64,000 nt of DNA from Caprella mutica (GCA_947561585.1 CANNZV010000274.1:248001-312000), one strand, 5' to 3'; shown: positions 44,088 through 59,058, counted from the first letter of the stretch. Translations and numbers: made by a program. Notes: generated by a model not told the origin, from the sequence alone.

Positions 44088-47000
44088 AACTGTTTACTGT
44101 TTAACATTTCACTGATTAATGTTTATTGTCCTACTGTTTACTGTGAACTATTTAGTGCTTTATTGTTTTACTGTTTACTGTTTAACTTTTCACTGTTTTA
44201 CTATTTGCTGTTTTACTATTTGTTGTTTTACCATTTGCTGTTTTATTGTTTTACTGTTTTATTGTTTTACTGTTTTACTGTTTTATTGTTTTACTGTTTA
44301 CTGTTTTATGTTTTACTGTTTACTGTTTTATGTTTTACTATTTCACAGTTTTATTGTTTTACTAATTTACTGTTTCACTGTTTTACTCTTTTACTGATTA
44401 ACTGTTTTATTAATTACGGTTTTACTGATCTACTGTTTTATTATTTTACTGTTTTATTACTTTCAAAAACTTGCGGAAGGTTATATTATACCCGGCCTTT
44501 ATTTATTTATTTATCTATTTTTATACACTGTTTTACTATATGACTGTTTTATTGTTTCACTGTTTTACCATTTTGTAGTTTTATTGTTTTACTGTTACAC
44601 TCTTTTACTATTTTATTGTTATATTGTTTTATTTTTTTACTTTTTTTATTATTTATTGTTTTATTATTTAACTGTTTTAATGTTTTACTGTTTTATTATT
44701 TTACTGTTTTGTTGTTTTACTGTTTTATTGTTTTACTGTTTTATTGTTTTACTGTTTTATTGTTTTACTGTTTTATTGTTTTACTGTTTTATTGTTCTAC
44801 TCCTTTATTGTTTTACTGTTATACTGTTTCATTGTTTTATTGTTTTACTGTTTAATTGTTTTACTGTTTTCTTGTTCTACTGTTTTACTGTTTTATTGTC
44901 TTACTGTTTTATTGTTTTACTGTTTAATTGTTTTACTGTTTAATTGTTTCACTGTTTTATTGTTTTACTGTTTTATTGTTTTACTGTTATACTGTTTTAT
45001 TGTTTTATTGTTTTACTGTTTAATTGTTTTACTGTTTTCTTGTTTTACTGTTTTACCAATTTACTGTTTTATTGTTCTATTGTTTTACTGTTTTATTGTT
45101 TTATTGTTTTACTGTTTTACTTTTTAATTGTTTTACTGTTTAATTGTTTTATTGTTTTCTTGTTTTACTGTTTTACCAATTTACTGTTTTATTGTTCTAG
45201 TGTTTTACTGTTTTATTGTTTTATTGTTTTACTGTTTTACTTTTTAATTGTTTTACTGTTTTATTGTTTTACTGTATTACTGTTTTACTGTTTAATTGTT
45301 TTACTGTTTTCTTGTACTACTGTTTTATTGTTTTACTGTTTTATTGTTTTGCTGTTTAATTGTTTTACTGTTTAATTGTTTCACTGTTTTATTGTTTTAC
45401 TGTTTTATTGTTTTACTGTTATACCGTTTTATTGTTCTATTGTTTTACTGTTTAATTGTTTTACTGTTTTCTTGTTTTACTGTTTAATTGTTTTTCTGTT
45501 TTCTTGTTTTACTGTTTGATTGTTTCACTGTTTTATTGTTTTACTGTTTTATTGTTTTACTGTTTTATTGTTTTACTGTTTAATTGTTTTACTGTTTTCT
45601 TGTTTTACTGTTTAATTGTTTTACTGTTTTATTGTTTTACTGTTTTTTTGTTCTATTGTTTTACTGTTTTATTGTTTTACTGTTTTACTGTTTAATTGTT
45701 TTACTGTTTTCTTGTACTACTGTTTTATTGTTTTACTGTTTTATTGTTTTGCTGTTTAATTGTTTTACTGTTTAATTGTTTCACTGTTTTATTGTTTTAC
45801 TGTTTTATTGTTTTACTGTTATACCGTTTTATTGTTCTATTGTTTTACTGTTTAATTGTTTTACTGTTTTCTTGTTTTACTGTTTAATTGTTTTTCTGTT
45901 TTCTTGTTTTACTGTTTAATTGTTTCACTGTTTTATTGTTTTACTGTTTTATTGTTTTACTGTTTTATTGTTTTACTGTTTAATTGTTTTACTGTTTTCT
46001 TGTTTTACTGTTTAATTGTTTTACTGTTTTATTGTTTTACTGTTTTTTTGTTCTATTGTTTTACTGTTTTATTGTTTTACTGTTTTACTGTTTAATTGTT
46101 TTACTGTTTTCTTGTACTACTGTTTTATTGTTTTACTGTTATACCAATTTACTGTTTTATTGTTCTATTGTTTTGCTGTTTTATTGTTTTTCTCTTTAAT
46201 TGTCTTACTGTTTTATTCTTTCACTGTTTAATTGTTTCACTCTTTTATTGTTTTACTGTTTTGTTGTTTTACTTTTTAATTGTTTTACTGTTTAATTGTT
46301 CTACTGTTTTATTGTTTTATTGTTTAATTGTTTTACTGTTTTATTGTATTACTGTTTTATTGTTTTACTGTTTTTTTGTTCTATTGTTTTACTGTTTTAT
46401 TGTTTTACTGTTTTACTGTTTAATTGTTTTACTGTTTTCTTGTACTACTGTTTTATTGTTTTACTGTTATACCAATTTACTGTTTTATTGTTCTATTGTT
46501 TTGCTGTTTTATTGTTTTTCTCTTTAATTGTCTTACTGTTTTATTCTTTCACTGTTTAATTGTTTCACTCTTTTATTGTTTTACTGTTTTGTTGTTTTAC
46601 TTTTTAATTGTTTTACTGTTTAATTGTTCTACTGTTTTATTGTTTTATTGTTTAATTGTTTTACTGTTTTATTGTATTACTGTTTAATTATTTTACTGTT
46701 TTATTGTTCTATTGTTTTACTGTTTAATTGTTTCACTGTTTTATTGTTTTACTGTTTAATTGTTTTACTGTTTAATTGTTTTACTTTTTAATTGTTTTAC
46801 TGTTTAATTGTTTCACTGTTTTATTGTTTTACTGTTTTATTGTTCTACTGTTTTATTGTTTTATTGTTCTATTGTTTTACTGTTTAATTGTTTCACTGTT
46901 TTATTGTTTTACTGTTTAATTTTTTTACTGTTTAATTGTTTTACTTTTTAATTGTTTTACTGTTTAATTGTTTCACTGTTTTATTGTTCTATTGTTTTAC

Positions 47001-50000
47001 TGTTTTATTGTTTTACTGTTTTATTGTTCTACTGTTTTATTGTTTTATTGTTTAATTGTTTTACTGTTTTATTGTATTACTGTTTAATTATTTTACTGTT
47101 TTATTGTTCTATTGTTTTACTGTTTAATTGTTTCACTGTTTTATTGTTTTACTGTTTAATTGTTTTACTGTTTAATTGTTTTACTTTTTAATTGTTTTAC
47201 TGTTTAATTGTTTCACTGTTTTATTGTTTTACTGTTTTATTGTTCTACTATTTTATTGTTTAATTGTTTTACTGTTTTATTGTTCTATTGTTTTACTGTT
47301 TAATTGTTTCACTGTTTTATTGTTTTACCGTTCAATTGTTTTACTTTTTAATTGTTTTACTGTTTAATTGTTTCACTGTTTTATTGTTCTATTGTTTTAC
47401 TGTTTAATTGTTTCACTTTTTAATTGTTTTACTGTTTAATTGTTTCACTGTTTTATTGTTCTATTATTTTACTGTTTAATTGTTTCACTGTTTTATCGTT
47501 TTACTGTTTAATTGTTCTACTGTTTTATTGTTTTACTGTTTAATTGTTTTACTTTTTAATTGTTTTACTGTTTAATTGTTTCACTGTTTTATTGTTCTAT
47601 TGTTTTACTGTTTAATTGTTTCACTGTTTTATCGTTTTACTGTTTAATTGTTCTACTGTTTAATTGTTTTACTGTTTTGTTGTTTTACTGTTTTATTGTT
47701 TTACTGTTTTATTGTTTTACTGTTTAATTGTTTTACTGTTTTGTTGTTTTACTGTTTTATTGTTTTACTGTTTAATTGTTTCACTGTTTTATTGTTTTAC
47801 TGTTTAATTGTTTTACTGTTTAATTGTTTTACTGTTTAATTGTTTTACTGTTTAACTGTTTTACTGTTTAATTGTTTTACTGTTTAATTGTTTTACTTTT
47901 TAATTGTTTTACTGTTAAATTTTTTTACTGTTTTATTGTTCTATTGTTTTACTGTTTAATTGTTTCACTGTTTTAATGTTTTACTGTTTAATTGTTTTAC
48001 TGTTTAATTGTTTTACTTTTTAATTGTTTTACTGTTTAATTGTTTCACTGTTTTATTGTTTTACTGTTTAATTGTTTTACTGTTTTATTGTTTTATTGAT
48101 TTACTGTTTTACTTTTTAATTGTTTTACTGTTTTATTGTTTTACTGTTTTATTGTTTTACTGTTTTATTGTTTTACTGTTTTATTGTTTCATTGTTTTAC
48201 TGTTTTATTGTTTTATTGTTTTACTGTTTAATTGTTTTCTGTTTTATTGTTTTACTGTTATACTGTTTTATTGTTTAATTATTTAACTGTTTTATTGTTT
48301 TACTGTTTAATTGTTTTACTGTTTTATTGTTTTGCTGTTTAATTGTTTTACTGTTTAATTGTTTCACTGTTTTATTGTTTTACTGTTTTATTGTTTTACT
48401 GTTATACCGTTTTATTGTTCTATTGTTTTACTGTTTAATTGTTTTACTGTTTTCTTGTTTTACTGTTTAATTGTTTTTCTGTTTTCTTGTTTTACTGTTT
48501 AATTGTTTCACTGTTTTATTGTTTTACTGTTTTATTGTTTTACTGTTTTATTGTTTTACTGTTTAATTGTTTTACTGTTTTCTTGTTTTACTGTTTAATT
48601 GTTTTACTGTTTTATTGTTTTACTGTTTTTTTGTTCTATTGTTTTACTGTTTTATTGTTTTACTGTTTTACTGTTTAATTGTTTTACTGTTTTCTTGTAC
48701 TACTGTTTTATTGTTTTACTGTTATACCAATTTACTGTTTTATTGTTCTATTGTTTTGCTGTTTTATTGTTTTTCTCTTTAATTGTCTTACTGTTTTATT
48801 CTTTCACTGTTTAATTGTTTCACTCTTTTATTGTTTTACTGTTTTGTTGTTTTACTTTTTAATTGTTTTACTGTTTAATTGTTCTACTGTTTTATTGTTT
48901 TATTGTTTAATTGTTTTACTGTTTTATTGTATTACTATTTAATTATTTTACTGTTTTATTGTTCTATTGTTTTACTGTTTAATTGTTTCACTGTTTTATT
49001 GTTTTACTGTTTAATTGTTTTACTGTTTAATTGTTTTACTTTTTAATTGTTTTACTGTTTAATTGTTTCACTGTTTTATTGTTTTACTGTTTTATTGTTC
49101 TACTGTTTTATTGTTTTATTGTTCTATTGTTTTACTGTTTAATTGTTTTACTTTTTAATTGTTTCACTGTTTAATTGTTTCACTGTTTTATTGTTCTATT
49201 GTTTTACTGTTTTATTGTTTTACTGTTTTATTGTTCTACTGTTTTATTGTTTTATTGTTTAATTGTTTTACTGTTTTATTGTATTACTGTTTAATTATTT
49301 TACTGTTTTATTGTTCTATTGTTTTACTGTTTAATTGTTTCACTGTTTTATTGTTTTACTGTTTAATTGTTTTACTGTTTAATTGTTTTACTTTTTAATT
49401 GTTTTACTGTTTAATTGTTTCACTGTTTTATTGTTTTACTGTTCTACTATTTTATTGTTTAATTGTTTTACTGTTTTATTGTTCTATTGTTTTACTGTTT
49501 AATTGTTTCACTGTTTTATTGTTTTACTGTTCAATTGTTTTACTTTTTAATTGTTTTACTGTTTAATTGTTTCACTGTTTTATTGTTCTATTGTTTTACT
49601 GTTTAATTGTTTCACTTTTTAATTGTTTTACTGTTTAATTGTTTCACTGTTTTATTGTTCTATTATTTTACTGTTTAATTGTTTCACTGTTTTATCGTTT
49701 TACTGTTTAATTGTTCTACTGTTTTATTGTTTTACTGTTTAATTGTTTTACTTTTTAATTGTTTTACTGTTTAATTGTTTCACTGTTTTATTGTTCTATT
49801 GTTTTACTGTTTAATTGTTTCACTGTTTTATCGTTTTACTGTTTAATTGTTCTACTGTTTAATTGTTTTACTGTTTTGTTGTTTTACTGTTTTATTGTTT
49901 TACTGTTTTATTGTTTTACTGTTTAATTGTTTTACTGTTTTGTTGTTTTACTGTTTTATTGTTTTACTGTTTAATTGTTTCACTGTTTTATTGTTTTACT

Positions 50001-53000
50001 GTTTAATTGTTTTACTGTTTAATTGTTTTACTGTTTAATTGTTTTACTGTTTAACTGTTTTACTGTTTAATTGTTTTACTGTTTAATTGTTTTACTTTTT
50101 AATTGTTTTACTGTTAAATTTTTTTACTGTTTTATTGTTCTATTGTTTTACTGTTTAATTGTTTCACTGTTTTAATGTTTTACTGTTTAATTGTTTTACT
50201 GTTTAATTGTTTTACTTTTTAATTGTTTTACTGTTTAATTGTTTCACTGTTTTATTGTTTTACTGTTTAATTGTTTTACTGTTTAATTGTTTTACTGTTT
50301 TATTGTTTTACTGTTTTTTTGTTCTATTGTTTTACTGTTTTATTGTTTTACTGTTTTACTGTTTAATTGTTTTACTGTTTTCTTGTACTACTGTTTTATT
50401 GTTTTACTGTTATACCAATTTACTGTTTTATTGTTCTATTGTTTTGCTGTTTTATTGTTTTTCTCTTTAATTGTCTTACTGTTTTATTCTTTCACTGTTT
50501 AATTGTTTCACTCTTTTATTGTTTTACTGTTTTGTTGTTTTACTTTTTAATTGTTTTACTGTTTAATTGTTCTACTGTTTTATTGTTTTATTGTTTAATT
50601 GTTTTACTGTTTTATTGTATTACTGTTTTATTGTTTTACTGTTTTTTTGTTCTATTGTTTTACTGTTTTATTGTTTTACTGTTTTACTGTTTAATTGTTT
50701 TACTGTTTTCTTGTACTACTGTTTTATTGTTTTACTGTTATACCAATTTACTGTTTTATTGTTCTATTGTTTTGCTGTTTTATTGTTTTTCTCTTTAATT
50801 GTCTTACTGTTTTATTCTTTCACTGTTTAATTGTTTCACTCTTTTATTGTTTTACTGTTTTGTTGTTTTACTTTTTAATTGTTTTACTGTTTAATTGTTC
50901 TACTGTTTTATTGTTTTATTGTTTAATTGTTTTACTGTTTTATTGTATTACTGTTTAATTATTTTACTGTTTTATTGTTCTATTGTTTTACTGTTTAATT
51001 GTTTCACTGTTTTATTGTTTTACTGTTTAATTGTTTTACTGTTTAATTGTTTTACTTTTTAATTGTTTTACTGTTTAATTGTTTCACTGTTTTATTGTTT
51101 TACTGTTTTATTGTTCTACTGTTTTATTGTTTTATTGTTCTATTGTTTTACTGTTTAATTGTTTCACTGTTTTATTGTTTTACTGTTTAATTTTTTTACT
51201 GTTTAATTGTTTTACTTTTTAATTGTTTTACTGTTTAATTGTTTCACTGTTTTATTGTTCTATTGTTTTACTGTTTTATTGTTTTACTGTTTTATTGTTC
51301 TACTGTTTTATTGTTTTATTGTTTAATTGTTTTACTGTTTTATTGTATTACTGTTTAATTATTTTACTGTTTTATTGTTCTATTGTTTTACTGTTTAATT
51401 GTTTCACTGTTTTATTGTTTTACTGTTTAATTGTTTTACTGTTTAATTGTTTTACTTTTTAATTGTTTTACTGTTTAATTGTTTCACTGTTTTATTGTTT
51501 TACTGTTTTATTGTTCTACTATTTTATTGTTTAATTGTTTTACTGTTTTATTGTTCTATTGTTTTACTGTTTAATTGTTTCACTGTTTTATTGTTTTACT
51601 GTTCAATTGTTTTACTTTTTAATTGTTTTACTGTTTAATTGTTTCACTGTTTTATTGTTCTATTGTTTTACTGTTTAATTGTTTCACTTTTTAATTGTTT
51701 TACTGTTTAATTGTTTCACTGTTTTATTGTTCTATTATTTTACTGTTTAATTGTTTCACTGTTTTATCGTTTTACTGTTTAATTGTTCTACTGTTTTATT
51801 GTTTTACTGTTTAATTGTTTTACTTTTTAATTGTTTTACTGTTTAATTGTTTCACTGTTTTATTGTTCTATTGTTTTACTGTTTAATTGTTTCACTGTTT
51901 TATCGTTTTACTGTTTAATTGTTCTACTGTTTAATTGTTTTACTGTTTTGTTGTTTTACTGTTTTATTGTTTTACTGTTTTATTGTTTTACTGTTTAATT
52001 GTTTTACTGTTTTGTTGTTTTACTGTTTTATTGTTTTACTGTTTAATTGTTTCACTGTTTTATTGTTTTACTGTTTAATTGTTTTACTGTTTAATTGTTT
52101 TACTGTTTAATTGTTTTACTGTTTAACTGTTTTACTGTTTAATTGTTTTACTGTTTAATTGTTTTACTTTTTAATTGTTTTACTGTTAAATTTTTTTACT
52201 GTTTTATTGTTCTATTGTTTTACTGTTTAATTGTTTCACTGTTTTAATGTTTTACTGTTTAATTGTTTTACTGTTTAATTGTTTTACTTTTTAATTGTTT
52301 TACTGTTTAATTGTTTCACTGTTTTATTGTTTTACTGTTTAATTGTTTTACTGTTTTATTGTTTTATTGATTTACTGTTTTACTTTTTAATTGTTTTACT
52401 GTTTTATTGTTTTACTGTTTTATTGTTTTACTGTTTTATTGTTTTACTGTTTTATTGTTTCATTGTTTTACTGTTTTATTGTTTTATTGTTTTACTGTTT
52501 AATTGTTTTCTGTTTTATTGTTTTACTGTTATACTGTTTTATTGTTTAATTATTTAACTGTTTTATTGTTTTACTGTTTAATTGTTTTACTGTTTTATTG
52601 TTTTGCTGTTTAATTGTTTTACTGTTTAATTGTTTCACTGTTTTATTGTTTTACTGTTTTATTGTTTTACTGTTATACCGTTTTATTGTTCTATTGTTTT
52701 ACTGTTTAATTGTTTTACTGTTTTCTTGTTTTACTGTTTAATTGTTTTTCTGTTTTCTTGTTTTATTGTTTAATTGTTTCACTGTTTTATTGTTTTACTG
52801 TTTTATTGTTTTACTGTTTTATTGTTTTACTGTTTAATTGTTTTACTGTTTTCTTGTTTTACTGTTTAATTGTTTTACTGTTTTATTGTTTTACTGTTTT
52901 TTTGTTCTATTGTTTTACTGTTTTATTGTTTTACTGTTTTACTGTTTAATTGTTTCACTGTTTTCTTGTACTACTGTTTTATTGTTTTACTGTTATACCA

Positions 53001-56000
53001 ATTTACTGTTTTATTGTTCTATTGTTTTGCTGTTTTATTGTTTTTCTCTTTAATTGTCTTACTGTTTTATTCTTTCACTGTTTAATTGTTTCACTCTTTT
53101 ATTGTTTTACTGTTTTGTTGTTTTACTTTTTAATTGTTTTACTGTTTAATTGTTCTACTGTTTTATTGTTTTATTGTTTAATTGTTTTACTGTTTTATTG
53201 TATTACTATTTAATTATTTTACTGTTTTATTGTTCTATTGTTTTACTGTTTAATTGTTTCACTGTTTTATTGTTTTACTGTTTAATTGTTTTACTGTTTA
53301 ATTGTTTTACTTTTTAATTGTTTTACTGTTTAATTGTTTCACTGTTTTATTGTTTTACTGTTTTATTGTTCTACTGTTTTATTGTTTTATTGTTCTATTG
53401 TTTTACTGTTTAATTGTTTTACTTTTTAATTGTTTTACTGTTTAATTGTTTCACTGTTTTATTGTTCTATTGTTTTACTGTTTTATTGTTTTACTGTTTT
53501 ATTGTTCTACTGTTTTATTGTTTTATTGTTTAATTGTTTTACTGTTTTATTGTATTACTGTTTAATTATTTTACTGTTTTATTGTTCTATTGTTTTACTG
53601 TTTAATTGTTTCACTGTTTTATTGTTTTACTGTTTAATTGTTTTACTGTTTAATTGTTTTACTTTTTAATTGTTTTACTGTTTAATTGTTTCACTGTTTT
53701 ATTGTTTTACTGTTCTACTATTTTATTGTTTAATTGTTTTACTGTTTTATTGTTCTATTGTTTTACTGTTTAATTGTTTCACTGTTTTATTGTTTTACTG
53801 TTCAATTGTTTTACTTTTTAATTGTTTTACTGTTTAATTGTTTCACTGTTTTATTGTTCTATTGTTTTACTGTTTAATTGTTTCACTTTTTAATTGTTTT
53901 ACTGTTTAATTGTTTCACTGTTTTATTGTTCTATTATTTTACTGTTTAATTGTTTCACTGTTTTATCGTTTTACTGTTTAATTGTTCTACTGTTTTATTG
54001 TTTTACTGTTTAATTGTTTTACTTTTTAATTGTTTTACTGTTTAATTGTTTCACTGTTTTATTGTTCTATTGTTTTACTGTTTAATTGTTTCACTGTTTT
54101 ATCGTTTTACTGTTTAATTGTTCTACTGTTTAATTGTTTTACTGTTTTGTTGTTTTACTGTTTTATTGTTTTACTGTTTTATTGTTTTACTGTTTAATTG
54201 TTTTACTGTTTTGTTGTTTTACTGTTTTATTGTTTTACTGTTTAATTGTTTCACTGTTTTATTGTTTTACTGTTTAATTGTTTTACTGTTTAATTGTTTT
54301 ACTGTTTAATTGTTTTACTGTTTAACTGTTTTACTGTTTAATTGTTTTACTGTTTAATTGTTTTACTTTTTAATTGTTTTACTGTTAAATTTTTTTACTG
54401 TTTTATTGTTCTATTGTTTTACTGTTTAATTGTTTCACTGTTTTAATGTTTTACTGTTTAATTGTTTTACTGTTTAATTGTTTTACTTTTTAATTGTTTT
54501 ACTGTTTAATTGTTTCACTGTTTTATTGTTTTACTGTTTAATTGTTTTACTGTTTAATTGTTTTACTTTTTAATTGTTTAACTGTTTAATTGTTTCACTG
54601 TTTTATTGTTTTACTGTTTTATTGTTCTACTGTTTTATTGTTTTATTGTTTAATTGTTTTACTGTTTTATTGTTCTATTGTTTTACTGTTTAATTGTTTC
54701 ACTGTTTTATTGTTTTACTGTTTAATTGTTTTACTGTTTAATTGTTTTACTTTTTAATTGTTTTACTGTTTAACTGTTTCACTGTTTTATTGTTCTATTG
54801 TTTTACTGTTTTATTGTTTTACTGTTTTATTGTTCTACTGTTTTATTGTTTTATTGTTTAATTGTTTTACTGTTTTATTGTATTACTGTTTAATTATTTT
54901 ACTGTTTTATTGTTCTATTGTTTTACTGTTTAATTGTTTCACTGTTTTATTGTTTTACTGTTTAATTGTTTTACTGTTTAATTGTTTCACTTTTTAATTG
55001 TTTTACTGTTTAATTGTTTCACTGTTTTATTGTTTTACTGTTTTTTTGTTCTACTATTTTATTGTTTAATTGTTTTACTGTTTTATTGTTCTATTGTTTT
55101 ACTGTTCAATTATTTCACTGTTTTATTGTTTTACTGTTTAATTGTTTTACTTTTTAATTGTTTTACTGTTTAATTGTTTCACTGTTTTATTGTTCTATTG
55201 TTTTACTGTTTAATTGTTTCACTTTTTAATTGTTTTACTGTTTAATTGTTTCACTGTTTTATTGTTCTATTATTTTACTGTTTAATTGTTTCACTGTTTT
55301 ATCGTTTTACTGTTTAATTGTTCTACTGTTTTATTGTTTTACTGTTTAATTGTTTTACTTTTTAATTGTTTTACTGTTTAATTGTTTCACTGTTTTATTG
55401 TTCTATTGTTTTACTGTTTAATTGTTTCACTGTTTTATCGTTTTACTGTTTAATTGTTCTACTGTTTAATTGTTTTACTGTTTTGTTGTTTTACTGTTTT
55501 ATTGTTTTACTGTTTTATTGTTTTACTGTTTAATTGTTTTACTGTTTTGTTGTTTTACTGTTTTATTGTTTTACTGTTTAATTGTTTCACTGTTTTATTG
55601 TTTTACTGTTTAATTGTTTTACTGTTTAATTGTTTTACTGTTTAACTGTTTTACTGTTTAATTGTTTTACTGTTTAATTGTTTTACTTTTTAATTGTTTT
55701 ACTGTTAATTTTTTTTACTGTTTTATTGTTCTATTGTTTTACTGTTTAATTGTTTCACTGTTTTAATGTTTTACTGTTTAATTGTTTTACTGTTTAATTG
55801 TTTTACTTTTTAATTGTTTTACTGTTTAATTGTTTCACTGTTTTATTGTTTTACTGTTTAATTGTTTTACTGTTTAATTGTTTTACTTTTTAATTGTTTT
55901 ACTGTTTAATTGTTTCACTGTTTTATGGTTTTACTTTTTGATTGTTTTACTGTTTTATTGTTTTACTGTTTAATTGTTTTACTGTTTAATTGTTTTACTG

Positions 56001-58815
56001 TTTTATTGTTTTACTGTTTAATTGTTTTACTGTTTAATTGTTTTACTGTTTAATTGTTTTACTGTTTAATTGTTTTACTTTTTAATTGTTTTACTGTTTA
56101 ATTGTTTCACTGTTTTATTGTTTTACTGTTTAATTGTTTTACTGTTTAATTGTTTTACTGTTTAATTGTTTTACTGTTTAATTGTTTCACTGTTTTATTG
56201 TTTTACTGTTTTACTGTTTTACTGTTCTATTTTTTTACTGTTTTATTGTTTTACTGTTTATTTGTTTTACTGTTTGATTGTTTTACTGTTTTATTGTTTT
56301 ACTGTTTAATTGTTTTACTGTTTAATTGTTTTACTGTTTAATTGTTTTACTTTTTAATTGTTTTACTGTTTAATTGTTTCACTGTTTTATTGTTTTACTG
56401 TTTAATTGTTTTACTGTTTAATTTTTTTACTGTTTAATTGTTTTACTGTTTAATTGTTTTACTGTTTAATTGTTTTACTGTTTAATTGTTTTACTTTTTA
56501 ATTGTTTTACTGTTTAATTGTTTCACTGTTTTATTGTTTTACTGTTTTATTGTTTTACTGTTTAATTGTTTTATTGTTTAATTGTTTAATTGTTTTACTG
56601 TTTTACTTTTTAATTGTTTTACTGTTTAATTGTTTTACTGTTTTATTGTTTTATTGTTTAATTGTTTAACTGTTTTATCGTTTTACTGTTTTACTGTTTT
56701 ATTGTTTTATTGTTTTATTGTTTAATTTTTTAATTGTTTAATTGTTTTACTGTTTTACTTTTTAATTGTTTTACTGTTTTATTGTTTTACTGTTTTACTG
56801 TTTTATTGTTTTACTGTTTTACTGTTTTACTGTTTTATTGTTTTATTGTTTAATTGTTTAATTGTTTTACTGTTTTACTTTTTAATTGTTTTACTGTTTT
56901 ATTGTTTTACTGTTTAATTGTTTTACTTTTTAATTGTTTTACTGTTTTATTGTTTTACTGTTTTACTGTTTTACTGTTTTACTGTTTTATTGTTTTACTG
57001 TTTTATTGTTTTACTGTTTTATTTTTTTATTGTTTTACTGTTTAATTGTTTTACTGTTTTATTGTTTTATTGATTTACTGTTTTACTTTTTAATTGTTTT
57101 ACTGTTTTATTGTTTTACTGTTTTATTGTTTTACTGTTTTATTGTTTTACTGTTTTATTGTTTCATTGTTTTACTGTTTTATTGTTTTATTGTTTTACTG
57201 TTTAATTGTTTTCCGTTTTATTGTTTTACTGTTATACTGTTTTATTGTTTAATTATTTAACTGTTTTATTGTTTTACTGTTTAATTGTTTTACTGTTATA
57301 CTGTTATACTGTTTTATTGTTTTACTTTTTTATTATTTTACTGTTTTCTTATTTTTTTGTTTTACTGTTTATTTGTTTTACTGTTTTATTGTTTTATTGT
57401 TTAATTGTTTAATTGTTTAATTGTTTTACTGTTTTACTTTTTAATTGTTTTACTGTTTTATTGTTTTACTGTTTAATTGTTTTACTTTTTGAATGTTTTA
57501 CTGTTTTATTGTTTTACTGTTTTACTGTTTTACTGTTTTACTGTTTTATTGTTTTATTGTTTTATTGTTTTACTGTTTTATTGTTTTACTGTTTTATTTT
57601 TTTATTGTTTTACTGTTTAATTGTTTTACTGTTTTATTGTTTTATTGATTTACTGTTTTACTTTTTAATTGTTTTACTGTTTTATTGTTTTACTGTTTTA
57701 TTGTTTTACTGTTTTATTGTTTTACTGTTTTATTGTTTCATTGTTTTACTGTTTTATTGTTTTATTGTTTTACTGTTTAATTGTTTTCTGTTTTATTGTT
57801 TTACTGTTATACTGTTTTATTGTTTAATTATTTAACTGTTTTATTGTTTTACTGTTTAATTGTTTTACCGTTATACTGTTTTATTGTTTTATTGTTTTAC
57901 TTTTTTATTATTTTACTGTTTTCTTATTTTTTTGTTTTACTGTTTATTTGTTTTACTTTTTTATTGTTTTATTGTTTTATTGTTTTATTGTTTTACTGTT
58001 TTATTTTTTTATTGTTTTACTGTTTAATTGTTTTACTGTTTTATTGTTTTATTGATTTACTGTTTTACTTTTTAATTGTTTTACTGTTTTATTGTTTTAC
58101 TGTTTTATTGTTTTACTGTTTTATTGTTTTACTGTTTTATTGTTTTACTGTTTTATTGTTTCATTGTTTTACTGTTTTATTGTTTTATTGTTTTACTGTT
58201 TTACTGTTTAATTGTTTTCCGTTTTATTTTTTTACTGTTATACTGTTTTTATTGTTTAATTATTTAACTCTTTTATTGTTTTACTGTTTAATTGTTTTAC
58301 TGTTATACTGTTTTATTGTTTTATTGTTTTACTTTTTTATTATTTTACTGTTTTCTTATTTTTTTGTTTTACTGTTTATTTGTTTTACTTTTTTATTGTA
58401 TTATTGTTTTATTATTTTAGTATTTTCCTATCTAATTGTTTTCCTATTTTATTGTTTTACTGGTTTATTGTTTCACTGTTTTATTGTTTTACTGTTTATT
58501 GTTTTACTGTTTTATTGTTTTATTGTATTATTGTTTTACTGTTTATTGTTTTACTGTTTTATTGTTTTACTGTTTTATTGTTTTACTGTTTATTGTTTTA
58601 CTGTTTTACTGTTTTATTGTTTTATTGTATTATTGTTTTACTGTTCATTGTTTTACTGTTTTATTGTTTTACTGTTTTATCGTTTTACTGTTTTATTGTT
58701 TTACTGTTTTGTTGTTTTTCTGTTTACTGTATTATTATTTACTGTTTATTGTTTTAATGTTTACTGTATTATTATTATTTACTGTTTTACTGTATAATTG
58801 TTTTAGTGTTTAATT
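44088..58815. repeat. Giant 8-bp TTTTACTG/TTTAATTG satellite with nested higher-order repeats
   Basis: About 14.7 kb of octamers of the type TGTTTTAC, TGTTTTAT, TGTTTAAT, mostly alternating as 16-bp dimers. Above this are blocks repeated at 400 bp (45296/45696; 45456/45856; 45584/45984), at 328 bp (46096/46424; 50367/50695), at about 2.2 kb (46952/49159; 47648/49847) and at 4,271 bp (46096/50367; 46952/51223; 47648/51919; 48679/52950; 49847/54118). The right 2.8 kb has another arrangement. It is T-rich on + with almost no A runs, and the long YCFTVLLF-type frames are artefacts. A fragment of a DR1-rich repeat interrupts it at 44465-44522. Confidence 0.97.
44465..44522 (-). mobile_element. DR1-rich repeat tail fragment inside the satellite
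   Basis: CAAAAACTTGCGGAAGGTTA followed by TTTATTTATTTATTTATC matches the tail of the 60820-61405 copy in the same orientation. It is about 58 bp and separates the first degenerate block of the satellite from the main array. Confidence 0.6.
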
Positions 58816-58821
58816 GGGTGA

Positions 58822-59058
58822 CTGGTATATTCCACCATAGGTATTTTCCTCCATAGGTATAATCGACCCCGGGAACTTCCACCATAGGTATATTCCACCA
58901 TAGGTATTTTCCTCCATAGGTATAATCGACCCCGGGAACTTCCACCATAGGTATATTCCACCATAGGTATTTTCCTCCATAGGTATAATCGACCCCGGGA
59001 ACTTCCACCATAGGTATATTCCACCTTAGGTATAATCGACCCCGGGAACTTCCACCCC
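58822..59058. repeat. 63-bp satellite, 3.7 copies
   Basis: The unit contains CCACCATAGGTATATTCCAC, TTTCCTCCATAGGTATAATC and GACCCCGGGAACTT; the CCCGGG word falls at 63-bp intervals (58871, 58934, 58997) and then 47 bp on (59044), where part of a unit is lost. It directly follows the giant array. Confidence 0.92.

Noticed and set aside
44007..58813. Dozens of FYCFTVLL-type frames on the + strand
   Set aside because: All are translations of the octamer satellite in whichever frame lacks a stop; the same peptide appears in all three frames.
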